Below are positions 1-10,411 of a stretch of 64,000 nucleotides of DNA, one piece after another. This DNA comes from Spizellomyces punctatus DAOM BR117 (Eukaryota; Chytridiomycota; Chytridiomycetes; Spizellomycetales; Spizellomycetaceae): NCBI RefSeq assembly GCF_000182565.1, contig NW_015971558.1:115658-179657 (forward strand). Reading direction: 5' to 3'. A program made the position numbers and the translations under genes. Every line of letters starts with the position of its first letter. Positions within the stretch are counted from its first letter, which is position 1. The notes beneath the pieces were generated by a model. The model did not search any database. It saw nothing but the letters and a program-made list of their open reading frames with translations, and had not been told where the DNA came from.

Positions 1-170
1 TATTTTTTATAACTGGCTCCGAAACCTTTATATAATCTAACTGGGATTTGGTGACAACATGCCCCCCTTTCAATTGTGCAGTTTCTTCACAGAGCTTGCG
101 TGATTTCGAGTAGTTTCAACATCTAGGAATAAATATTCCGTGCAAAAAGAAACAGTGAATTAAAACTACT

Positions 171-253
171 CCGGCCTCCCAGAGTCGAACTGGGGACCCT
201 TAGATCGCTGATATCTTACAGTCTAATGCTACTGCCAACTGAGCTAAGGCCGG
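171..253 (-). tRNA. tRNA-Tyr (GUA) with a 10-nt intron
   Basis: Read on the minus strand, the acceptor CCGGCCT pairs with AGGCCGG and the T arm CCCAG/CTGGG flanks TTCGACT. The anticodon stem TTAGA/TCTAA encloses CTGTAA, giving anticodon GTA. A 10-nt insertion (GATATCAGCG) sits one base 3' of the anticodon, the canonical place for a nuclear pre-tRNA intron, and is expected to be removed by the tRNA splicing endonuclease. The mature body is the same as in the two tRNA-Tyr genes at 3878 and 4447, but the intron sequence is different. The CCA end is not encoded. Confidence 0.93.
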
Positions 254-2230
254 GTGCGATCCGAGCCTTGGCAGATGTTCAAACTTGCTGAAAGAATCCA
301 AAAAATCCCGCCTGATGACTGAGGTTGACATGCTATTACGTTGATGTCCACCCATTAATTCGGTCAAATGGCATAAGTCATTTCATTGTCCAGCAAGTTG
401 AGCGCTTTTGACGGATCGTGACCCTCCGGTGTGATTTCATTTGTGGACACGACTGCATGTGCAATGTTTTAGTGTGCAGGCTAAGCTTGGCTGTGTAAAA
501 TCAACGCTGCCAAGCTCCTCATGTTTGCAGTGTTCATTGCGCATATCTTGATTCGGTGCAACACTTACCCGGATCTTGAAACCAACTTGTGATGGGAACG
601 GCGATGACTGATCGTCCTCTTTGAGTGGATTCCTTTAATCGCCGCAATCCGTGCTCGTCTACTTTCCAACCATGGAATTGGCGCACAACAAAGGACGTAA
701 TGTGCAATATCAAGTCAAAAACACACGTACTCCTCCCCTTTTCGAAATATTAAACAGCAAAGAAAGTTGAGCAAAAAAGAGATTTGGAACTTTTAATTTC
801 CAGTGTCTATTTTTGTTCCACAGGCCTGGTCGCAGTGTTCAAATTTCCTGCGCCTCCAGGTGTCTGGCTTGGCTTCACTGGTTTTGAATTCTTTCTCTCT
901 CTCTCGTGAATAGAGATGGCCGAGTTTTACAATTTCTCCGCTGCCTTGTTTGCCACACCCCCACCATCATCATAACAATCTCTATTCCCATCATACCACA
1001 CACATTTCAGCTTGACGTTTTTTGTTTCTAGGCAGCGAGGCCTCTTGTATACTTTTCCAAGGAAACGAGTGCGCACATGCATACGCAAACTGGTTTTTTT
1101 CCCTCCGTTCAATCACCACCTTTCCCTCGTGCTAAATTGGTTCGCATTGCCCATATGTGGTAAAGCGACGAAATTTGAGGCACCAAGAAAACAAATCAAA
1201 ATGGATACACTGGACCCTTTGCAATATGATAACACGAATAGCGTGGTTCTGCACGTTTATGGATAAATGAAATGATAGAAAGGGCATCGCAAGAAACCCT
1301 TTAATTAGCGAAAGGAAAAAAAACAATTTTCAGATGAACCGACAAACTGGTACTGGGCAACGCTACATCGGAGTCCCTTATCCCGTTTTAGGAGCTGCTA
1401 GGACATTGCGTATTATTCCTATTTGGCCTCCAAATCTAAACTTGTCAATTTGCCGTGGGCTGTACGTGTGTCTTTTCCTTTTGCCCACACAAACTGCATC
1501 CGGCTGGCGCGAACCAAGATCCACTCGTCCCGCCCAACATTGGGGGGGCTTAACAATGTTCAATTTGCACGACGGGCAAATCGACAAGAAAGGTAGAGCA
1601 GCGGTTGGTTGGGATAAGGGACCAAGCAGCTCGGAAGACATCGTTCTTTTCCTCGATCGCTTCTTGATCAGTTTTATTTTTTTTTTGGCGCGCGAGAATG
1701 AATGTGCGAATAGACCTGTCTTGCGTACGGCTCTTCACACCCACACAGAACGGTAATAATCATCACGCGGCGCGCGTGTGTGTGTTGCATGCGTTCGCTT
1801 TTTGAAGGTTCGCCTAAATGACATATGCATGAACCACACACGCTTTTTGCCTCCTCCCCCCTTTGCTCTTCCCTCGATTTTTTCCCACGCGTTTGATTTA
1901 TATCTAAGGTCATTCTCAATTTAATTCCCCCCTTCACTCCTCTCCCCTCCCATTCGAACACTCTCCTTTTTATACCTCCCTCCTCCTCCTCTTCCCCCCC
2001 GGCATCTTAACAGCCTCGCCCTACTAGTAGTAAGCAAGATCCTATACAGAAATTCATTGAAAGCTTCTTTCATCTTGGGGTAGCTTCTTTTCTTGTTACC
2101 TCCTATTCCATCGTCGTCCTTTTTCGACGCTAGTTTCCCCCTTCTCTCTTAGCCTATTCTGTGGCTGTCATCCCGATCGTTGTCGTCTCACGTCATCTGT
2201 CAAGTCTTGTTGACACTACCCAAACAAAGC
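254..2230. other. intergenic, no gene recognised
   Basis: I see no convincing coding region here. The last part (about 1845-2000) is strongly pyrimidine-rich on the plus strand (runs of CCTCC and CTCTT), which fits a promoter or 5' UTR of the zinc-finger gene that starts at 2231. Open frames in this stretch are short and have no recognisable composition. Confidence 0.5.
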
Positions 2231-3530
2231 ATGACGACGTTGCTCGACTGGAATCCTACACCGCTCTCGTCGTCTCATTTCGCAGACTTTGCAAGTGTCG
2301 GCCACGAACAGTCTGGTTTCAATTCGGGCTTCGATCTCGCTTACCAACCAAAGGATCATTTGGCATCAAACAGCAACAGCCACGGTGCGAGCGGCAACCC
2401 TCACTCAGCTAATCATAGCACCGTGTCTCCCGCCCGAAATCAAAGACCTCTCTCCCCTGCCACACCTATCACGGTTCCTCCTAGCCCGGTCCACACTGAA
2501 TATTCGTCTGCTTCTCCGCCTATTAAAAGCGAGTGGGCTCCGGCTCCCACTCCCATCATGAAGGACGATTGGGTGTCAAATGTTGTCAGTCGCCCAAACA
2601 AGTCAGAATGGCCCGTTACAGAACCTACCCAACAATCTCAACACGCGCAATCACACAATGAATCTAGCACCTCCACGCCTTCCTCCTCCGCTGCCTTTGT
2701 TCCCCGGATGATGGCTTCGGCTCATCACCATCACCATCCACATCACCACAATTCTCACCCTGACCGCGTTGCCACGACCTCTGAGCACTACCCTCACCCG
2801 GCTGCATCTATCTCTGGAAATGGCACCATTCCCCCGTCTCACCTTCACCTACACCAACCTCGACACCAACCCCATTATCACGCTGTTCCCCCGTACCACA
2901 TTTGGCGAGGCCTTCCTGCCGGGCCAAGGGGCTCCTTTGGTCGACCACTCAACGTCGTGTCTCATATGATGGACCCCACCGTTGGCATGCAAATGACCAC
3001 CACAAGCGAACAGTTCCCACACCACCCTGCCCACATGATGCGCCCTCCTGCACCGCTCTTGATCCCTCCTCACGCGACGTACTCTCACCCTAGCTACGGA
3101 GCCGGCCTCCCAACCCCTCCGCCTGATCATCCCTTGCATCCGTATGCACGAGGAAGGAGGATGAAGTCTTGGCACGGAAACAATTCCGCTTCATCAGCTG
3201 GAAAAATCTTTACTTGCACACACGAAGGATGGTAAGTACAGACAGACATGCACATTTTGTCTGTATTGACAGTGTCTAATCCGTATTTTCACATTCATCA
3301 GTGGCAAATCTTTCAAACGCGCGGAACACCTCAACCGACACAGCCGAATGCACACTGGTGAACGACCTTTTCCTTGTGATGAAGTTGGTTGCGACCGTCG
3401 CTTTTCTCGCTCTGACAATCTCGCGGCGCACAAGCGCACTCACCTCAAGCACAAAGCCAAAGCCGCGGCACAGCAAGCTCAAGGGCATACCCATATGGGC
3501 AAAATGGTCTCGGATATGGGAAGATTTTAA
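2231..3530 (+). CDS. two-finger C2H2 zinc-finger transcription factor, His/Pro/Ser-rich
   Basis: Two exons, 2231-3231 and 3302-3530, are joined over a 70-nt GTAAGT...CAG intron and give 409 aa. The ATG at 2231 opens MTTLLDWNP; in-frame sequence further upstream lacks a better start. Residues 1-320 are low-complexity Ser/Pro/His/Asn sequence with a His cluster near residues 175-195, typical of an activation region. The C-terminus holds two classical fingers: C329/C334/H347/H351 and C359/C364/H377/H381, joined by a TGERPF linker. The intron cuts inside the first Cys pair. The finger sequence [16 protein letters not shown] resembles the second finger of the Msn2/Msn4 and Com2 stress-response family, which binds AG-rich STRE-like sites; the assignment to that family is inference. 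It should act in the nucleus. Confidence 0.85.
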
Positions 3531-3877
3531 TAGTTGTCTCATAATCAATTAGCTGTATTGTTTCGTCCCTTTGTATTTTCTTGTTGTACCATATTGTGTT
3601 TGGACTTTGGTTGAGGTTAGATACCCGGGACGTTGATGGACTTTGTATTCTTAGTTACTTGTTTCATTGTTTTATGTTTTTGATAATTTTGCCTGTGATT
3701 TTTTGTGAATTGTATGTACGAATCGTGTACAGTGTTTGAATGAAGAGATATATTTTGTAGTTCAACTCCGCTATGCAGTCTTGTTGTTTTTAGATAGGAA
3801 AACTTGTGTGTGTGCACTGTCCTTGTTCGGTGGTATATCCAAAGGATATCTTATAACTAGATTGGCTGGAGTATGAA

Positions 3878-3960
3878 CCGGCCTTAGCTCAGTTGGCAGT
3901 AGCATTAGACTGTAATGAACCAGCAATCTAAGGGTCCCCAGTTCGACTCTGGGAGGCCGG
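3878..3960 (+). tRNA. tRNA-Tyr (GUA) with a 10-nt intron
   Basis: Acceptor CCGGCCT/AGGCCGG, T arm CCCAG/CTGGG and anticodon stem TTAGA/TCTAA all pair. The anticodon is GTA in CTGTAA, followed by the 10-nt intron TGAACCAGCA. It lies 349 bp downstream of the zinc-finger stop codon and 486 bp before the next tRNA-Tyr copy, from which it differs by one base, in the intron (TGAACCAGCA against TGAACTAGCA). Confidence 0.94.
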
Positions 3961-4324
3961 ATCAGCACGCTCGATAGTTTTTTAAGTGTTTCTGTTTTGA
4001 TCCTAACAAAAACCTAGTCCCCCGAATACAATGTGGCAATGTCAATCTAGACGCTTACCTGCAATCCCTTCAGGCTCCGTGGGACAGTGGATCCCAGCAT
4101 CCTTTTTTTTTCTAACCCTGGAGTTCAGGTCAAATTGCCGATCTAATTTGTGGTGGTGGCTTTCACTTGTGGCAGCTTTTCCACTCATTTTCGTGTGGCA
4201 ATGGTGGCCAAACGTACAGGTATTTGTTCACCCAATCGTCGTAAACATGGTGGGAAATCAAGCGTTACCACACGTGAGAGGTCGCAAAGGGAGGGTTTGT
4301 CGAGTGTATTGGCTGCGGGGTGTG

Positions 4325-4383
4325 CATCGGTGAGACATCGGTGAGACATCGGTGAGACATCGCTGGAGGGCCCATGGGCCCTC
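4325..4383. repeat. three 11-bp tandem repeats followed by an 18-bp perfect palindrome
   Basis: CATCGGTGAGA is repeated three times head to tail (4325-4357), followed by CATCG. Four bases later 4366-4383 reads GAGGGCCCATGGGCCCTC, which is its own reverse complement. The element lies between two tRNA-Tyr genes. No function is known to me. Confidence 0.8.
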
Positions 4384-4446
4384 TTGGAACGACGTTCACG
4401 AATGTGGCTATAGCTTATTAGTATTGCAGTCAACACCTGGGAGACA

Positions 4447-4529
4447 CCGGCCTTAGCTCAGTTGGCAGTAGCATTAGACTGTAATGAACTAGCAATCTAA
4501 GGGTCCCCAGTTCGACTCTGGGAGGCCGG
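4447..4529 (+). tRNA. tRNA-Tyr (GUA) with a 10-nt intron
   Basis: This copy has the same mature sequence as the tRNA-Tyr at 3878, with intron TGAACTAGCA after the anticodon loop CTGTAA. Discriminator base A follows at 4530, and a long T run (4551-4558) downstream can serve as a Pol III terminator. Acceptor, anticodon and T stems are all fully paired. Confidence 0.94.
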
Positions 4530-5650
4530 ATCAGTGTATGTGAGAATCCTTTTTTTTATCTTTTTCCGCGTTCGTTGATGACATGAATATATCGTTCAGA
4601 TTCAAGTGCGTGGCAAACAGGTGTGATTTCGTCTTGGATGTTCGCTTTGCATAGGGAATCAGCCTATGGAGGGGTATAGAATCCATTTAGCGTGCTTCAA
4701 CCTTTATTTGAAGCAAATGCCGTCGAAAGCAGCGTCATGATTTTATATATGCTTCAAACACCGGTTGTGCGGCATAGTGCAATTCTAACTCCATTCATGT
4801 GCTTTCTCAAAAATCCGATGCATTCACCGATAAAACCGCATCGGTCCTGCTCGGGAAGTCTTTTTTCAAGCCTTGGCGGATATCGAGTTCAATCTCTTTC
4901 GGGTCTGTTGTGAAAAAGGATAGTGAAGAAGCCATCGCCGTAAGATGCCACGATTACACCCCACTCGCCCGCTAGTAAACCTTCACTGCTGGTTCGGCGT
5001 CACAGTTTGGAATTGTATATGTACGTAGTGAACTGTCCAGGTACTTGCATTAATGAAGGTCAAGTATAGTTCCTCTACCGTCGTCAGTGAGAGTTAGTGT
5101 TGCATATCTGATTGACTCGCAATTGCGTGTTGCCTGACATAGTTGAGAGCATGCCGTTGTAAAGTGTCGAATAAGAGTATCCGAACGTTACAACTGACTC
5201 TTGCCAGGACTGATTTGTACTGATTGATTATCTGATAATACGTAGAGGGGGAAACCAATGTGTGTCAGGGAATTCTGGCCTGTCCTTTTAATTACCAATA
5301 TGAACCATGAGATGATATGTGAGCAGTTGAGAATGGCTCGGAGATGTTAGTGCGGCACATGTCAGTTACATAAATGGGAGGGTCGATCCTTTGCTTAAAC
5401 TGACACTTTGCATAATCAACGATTGCATTGATTTAGTATTCAACTGGTCCAGAGTAACCTGTTTTTTTCCTCGCGCACGTCAGCCGTGAAAAATGAGGGC
5501 TAAACAAAACAAGACTATATTAAGGTTAAACATTAGCGTATACCCTTAATGTTAACATTTTACGATCAGTGCATGTAGAAGGACGAGTGCTTTCGGAGGG
5601 GGAACATTTTACCCTTTCAATTGGCGAAAAAAACAGCAAAAAACATACTC
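4530..5650. other. intergenic, no gene recognised
   Basis: About 1.1 kb follow the third tRNA-Tyr before the membrane-protein gene. I find no open frame with convincing composition on either strand and no further tRNA. Confidence 0.45.
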
Positions 5651-6647
5651 ATGTCGATTCTCCCGTCTCCTTACGATGAAATCCGCGTCACTTTGGCCGC
5701 TATCGCCCTTGTCATCCAAGTATGCAACCTTGGCTACTCGTCCCAAAGACTTGTACGGCGAGTCACATCCTTTACGTTAGGCTTGTTCTCGCAACAGATG
5801 TTTATGTTAGGGTTCACGATTGTCAACATGATTGCGAGTCGGACGTTGTTAGCGGACGGAGAAGCGCATGACAAGTTGAATATTTCTGGGAATGTTTGTT
5901 ACAATTTCGCTTGCTTGGTACATGTGCTTTTATTGGTGAAGAGATTCGGGTTGTGTGGGACGAGGTGGGATAAACCAGTTTGGAATCGGGTCATGTTTCT
6001 GGTGAGCTCCGTGCATCTCTTTTATCCGTTATTATCGTATTTATGGTTTTTGGTCGTTTTCGTAGGGAACGATCGTCATTTTTATTGCTACTGCTGGAAC
6101 CGGGATGGGGTTTGCCTTTTACCGACTTCACCGTATCCTGCAGAGCTACCTACCCGGAATGGAGACTTTATACCGCCGTGTCAACACCCTCCTTTACGCG
6201 GGATTTACTTTATATCTCCTCGTAATGGATACTATACTCTCCAGCATCATGTATATCCGCCTTCAAAAGCTTCGTATCGAACCCTCACCATCACACCACG
6301 TAAAATCCAGCAACCTCCACGTCCGAACGGTTTATACAATGATCGTCATGGTTATCATGTCATGGATCGGCATGACACTCGTCGTCGTATCCAGTCTCCA
6401 TCCGAGTCTCGACGAAAAACCACTTGGTCTCGTGATGAATCAGTTGGCTTATGTCTTTGCAAGCTTTCATATGACGTTTGCTTGTTTGTATTTGGTTAGC
6501 ATTGAGCAGGTTTTGAAGGGGTATGGATTACCTGCATTGCCGGATGCGAATCCGTCGGGAATGCCGATGGATGGGAAATCAGGTACGACCGCCACACGGC
6601 TGGTTGCGGTGAAAGATACCCGAATTGGTACTGCGAGCTATGTTTAA
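5651..6647 (+). CDS. orphan seven-span membrane protein
   Basis: Two exons, 5651-6001 and 6066-6647, are joined in phase 0 over a 64-nt GTGAGC...GTAG intron and give 310 aa. The ATG at 5651 is used because the frame upstream holds only a TTG. Hydrophobic stretches of suitable length lie near residues 12-30, 40-62, 78-95, 114-135, 155-178, 205-225 and 240-262, followed by a polar tail of about 45 residues: a GPCR-like 7TM layout. I do not recognise a family; no retinal-binding lysine motif, Ste2/Ste3 motif or transporter signature is evident. It may be a lineage-specific receptor or membrane protein. The RGS-like gene at 37536 shows that G-protein signalling parts are present in this genome, but a link is speculation. 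Confidence 0.75.
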
Positions 6648-6990
6648 AATAAGGATGATGATGGGGTAGTATGTAATTATTTTCTGAGGCATATATACGG
6701 ATTTATTGTGTGTCTGTCTTTCTCTGCTTTTGACCAGGGCTGTATGACCCTGATAGAGGAGGGGACTGCGACTGCCGACACTGAGGGGTCCCGAGGCCGT
6801 ATGTCTCTCTATCAGAATCAATGCAATTACTAAATTAAATGAAAACAACAATAAGCCGCCGTTCTTTTCGAGTTCGACGCCAGACGATCTTTCAAATAGG
6901 ACGCTAAGTGTCATCAAGATGTGGGTTGTGTCAAGGACAAACACAGGGTGCCAAGAAATATCAATCCCAATTTTGCTAGACATTTCAACA

Positions 6991-7063
6991 GCTTCCTTAG
7001 CTCAGTTGGGAGAGCGTTAGACTGAAGATCTAAAGGTCTCGTGTTCAATCCACGAAGGGAGCA
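6991..7063 (+). tRNA. tRNA-Phe (GAA)
   Basis: An intronless 72-nt tRNA plus discriminator A. The acceptor GCTTCCT/AGGGAGC contains one G:U pair. The D arm is GCTCAGTTGGGAGAGC, the anticodon stem TTAGA/TCTAA encloses CTGAAGA (anticodon GAA), and the T loop is TTCAATC. Identical copies sit at 34134, 34398 and, on the minus strand, 51221. Confidence 0.95.
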
Positions 7064-8152
7064 ATTAAATTTCGCAAGGTTCATTTTTTCCTTTTCCTGA
7101 ACAGATGACATTTGTTTTGATGTTTTCTTACGCGCCATTAGTGAAATACTTTTATTTCCTGACGAACGAGAATGGAGTGTACGAAATGACACAAAGCGCC
7201 TTTCAACACTTTTTGTTTCTTTGCGGCGTGATAGCTAAAACTAAAACTCTTGCCTAGCGGATATCGTCGTAGCAATGACTCGTTGGCCTGTTCCTCCCGA
7301 CGATACCTCCAACGCAATTATACAAAGTTACGGTCAATGGCTTCTGCATAAGGAGACATCTGACGATATATTCGGGTGGATTTCGCAAACGAACCCTCCA
7401 ATCTCAAGTCACTATACGACAATCGAATAGGAGCCATCCGTAAACCTTATTCACAACGTTTAGAAAAGAAGGTGTGTGCATGGTGGGTACATCGCCGCTG
7501 GAAGGTATACATTCATGGTTGGGTATTGAATGTAACTTTAATTTGCGTACATTACTTGTATGGTTTCGTACGACGATGATATTTCATATGTGGGTATTGA
7601 AGCGTGTTGGTTTGGGTAGATTGAGTATGGATATGACACGATTCTTGTAAAAGAAGATGATATGTCGATTGTGAATGGTTTTTGTTGTCGCATGGTGTTT
7701 TTTTGCATGTAGAGTTAGTTCGTGGTATACTCACTTGATTTTTCGAACGGTGCATAGCACTAGTATAGCAAGTGTTAGAAACATTTGTTTCTGTGGTTTT
7801 CGAACGTTATGGTGGAGTGGATGATTAGTCAATTTGTTAAGGCTGGTTAAAATGAGATTAAATATAGGGAGCCAAGGATATTTTGGCCGGTGATCGAATT
7901 TTTTTTTTTTTTTTGGATTTGTCGGTGGGTTCCGGTCATGAATATAACGAATTATGTGCCCTAACTTTTTTGTGTTCCTCCAAACGGCCAGATATGGGGA
8001 GAGTATTGCGCAAAGGAAAAGGGGAAATTTCAAAAAACGCAAGAGCACATTCGAAAGAACGCAAACTCGACATTCCACATCATTCGCAAAATACCACAAA
8101 AACAACTCTGACCAGATAGCACGATTTTATCATTTCAAAACAAAAAACAAAA
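7064..8152. other. intergenic, mostly featureless
   Basis: This is the 1.1-kb gap between tRNA-Phe and the 3' end of the Cache receptor. A 51-codon ATG frame at 7275-7430 on the plus strand has a protein-like composition (it starts MTRWPVPPDDT) but no splice partner or homology that I can see, so I do not call it a gene. The rest is T/G-rich on the plus strand with a T run at 7900. Confidence 0.4.
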
Positions 8153-10411
8153 CTAGACATTCCCAGTTGCCGACTCTGTGCCAGAAACAGTTTGCCTAAC
8201 ATGTACACGACTCAACGATGGGTTAGGAGCTTGATTCGCACTGGTACTTTGACCCCCTTTGGTCAAATTCTTATTATTTTGAATGGCGTGAGCGAATTTG
8301 GTTAACATTTTGTTGAATGTATCTTGCATATCGCTGATTTCGGAGAATAGGGAGCGTTCGTTCATGTATCCGTTTTGGAGGGCTGTGAAATCGAATAGGG
8401 TTGCCTAAACCAAAATCAAAAACAGACAAGTCATGAAAAATCCTCATGTGCGAATCCCCACACAAAGGGAAAGGTTGAAAAAAAAGAAACAACGTACCGC
8501 TTGCATGGTGTTTTGAAGTTTACGAATAGGTGCCGTAATGCAATAACTAGCACCCACCACCATAGCAAGAAAAACAACAGCAACGACTCCGCATACAATG
8601 GCGATATTGGTTTTTGTACCGGTAATGTCACCCCAAAAGTCATCACGGGGGATACTGAGGACTAAAAGCCAACGTAAACCACCTCCGTCCCTATTTTTTT
8701 TTTTTAATGTTTTGGTATTTTTTGCAAAAAGGGTAGAAAAAAATGAGAAAAGTGAACGAAATAGAGTATTGCCAATAACGCACCCTCTTGTTCGGTCGTA
8801 TACTATCCAACGGGTATTCACGAGGATGATTGTGTTATCGGTTGCTTTGAGGGTGATGGCGAGGTCATCTGGTGCGTTTGCGACTGATCCGTAGGTATTG
8901 ATAATATACCGAGCCGTCATCTATCCAAAAAAAAAATAAAACAATAATATATAAACAATTAATAACTGTTTCTTGTCCATTTTTTTTTTATGAATAATAC
9001 TTACCGCAATAACAGATTGAGGAGACTGATCAGCACTAAACGTCGCCGACTGTTTTCAATCTGCGATACACCGGGCACACTTGCTGCGATCATACTCCCC
9101 GTGCTTTCCCATAATGAGACAACACCGTTCGTGCTGACATTGACAGAGGCTAGGATGGACTCGATGGATCGTGTGGAGAGCATGATAAAGTGGGTTGCGT
9201 AGTAGGGTTCGTTGGGAGTAATGGTGCCAAAGGGTTGTTGGTACCAGACTGGCCTAAGGGGTTCGGTTAGGGTTACGAAAAACGTAAAAGGGATTGGATA
9301 AGAGAGAGTTTTTAAAAAACGTACCAGAATAATGGGAAAAGAAAGGTTTTTTGGACGGGTGTGAATATTTTGGAAACCCAAAAGGCGGACCCGTTTGCGG
9401 ATGCGAGTTGAGGCCATTTTAGCTTTTGGAGACCATATAGGTAAGCTTTTTCTTTTTCCGGCAACTTTTGTCACAAACACTCTTTTGCAAAGAAAAAACT
9501 TACATTGGGAAACCAGTCACGTCTAATGAGAGCTTTTTCGCTGCCAAGATTCAAAGTATAGTTGTTATAGACGCCTAGGATATCGACGGACCACAGTTCC
9601 TTTAGGTTCGTTGTGGTATTGTAGGTATTTTTATCTTGCCAGTATACTTTCATGGGTCCTGGGTAGGCTAGTCGTATAGTATGTACAGCGTCAACGCAAG
9701 GATAGCCAATTTAGCAACGCAAATTAAGGAAAACGTTGTTTTTGCGAGAAGCTGGGTTATCTTACTTGCAATATAATCCGAGTTATTCAAAAAGAATCCG
9801 GTACTAACAAAACAAAATAACATAAAAGAGGTTAAACACAAGATCTCTATAACGAAAAAAAAACACTTTTTACGTTCGCGAATAACCTTACTTTGCCAAA
9901 AAAGAGTTCTGCAGGGTCATTTGATACAAATGCGCAACAACTTGAGGCTGCTCAAGAAGCAAATCCTGAGACATTGCAGCAGTCATATTCGGGTTTTGTA
10001 TAAATGCATTCAAGTATGGGTTACGTCCATTGGCTTCAAGAACATGTTGGCAATTTGAGAGCATGGTAGTCACTAGATACATAAGAATCGGATTTAATTT
10101 ATCGTTTGTTTGGATGTAACAAAACAAGTTTCTTGTCTTACCTCGTCCATAAACGCTTTGAATAGTCTCTGTTCGAAGAGATGTGGTGATGGTGTCAACG
10201 GTAGCGTTTGAGGTAAAGAATGAGAGAACACCAATAATGGTTGAGAATGTTCCGCCGATAATAATGGTTGATGCTTTTTTTCCAAATCGGAAATGTCCTT
10301 TCATTTAGAAAGTAGGTATCATACTACCCCACATATGCGAGACGCACCGAGAAGGAGTGCCCAAATAGGGACAACCAGATGTCGCTTGATGTTGGGTTTT
10401 TTGTCAGACAT
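8153..10411 (-). CDS. Cache-HAMP-like membrane receptor without an output domain (apparent frameshift)
   Basis: Ten minus-strand exons: 10411-10348, 10273-10142, 10072-9892, 9803-9766, 9667-9504, 9422-9325, 9253-9005, 8920-8784, 8690-8498 and 8404-8153. The product is about 502 aa. A first membrane span lies near residues 12-40, then roughly 340 extracytoplasmic residues with Cache-like features (GSMIAASVPG, and a final strand WLLVLSIPRDDFWGDI). A second span follows near 383-405, then ITAPIRKLQNTM as in a HAMP entry, and a helical region (EISDMQDTFNKMLTKF) before a polar tail and TAG. In related fungal and protist proteins such a region leads into a cyclase or kinase; here none follows. Exon 7 keeps frame only if one A is added to AAAA at 9053-9056, so an assembly error or a broken gene is possible. 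The start at 10411 rests on a 74-nt first intron that restores a clean membrane anchor. Confidence 0.72.

Noticed and set aside
7275-7430. A 51-codon plus-strand frame after tRNA-Phe
   Set aside because: The composition is protein-like, but it has no neighbouring exon, no conserved motif and chance frames of this length are common.
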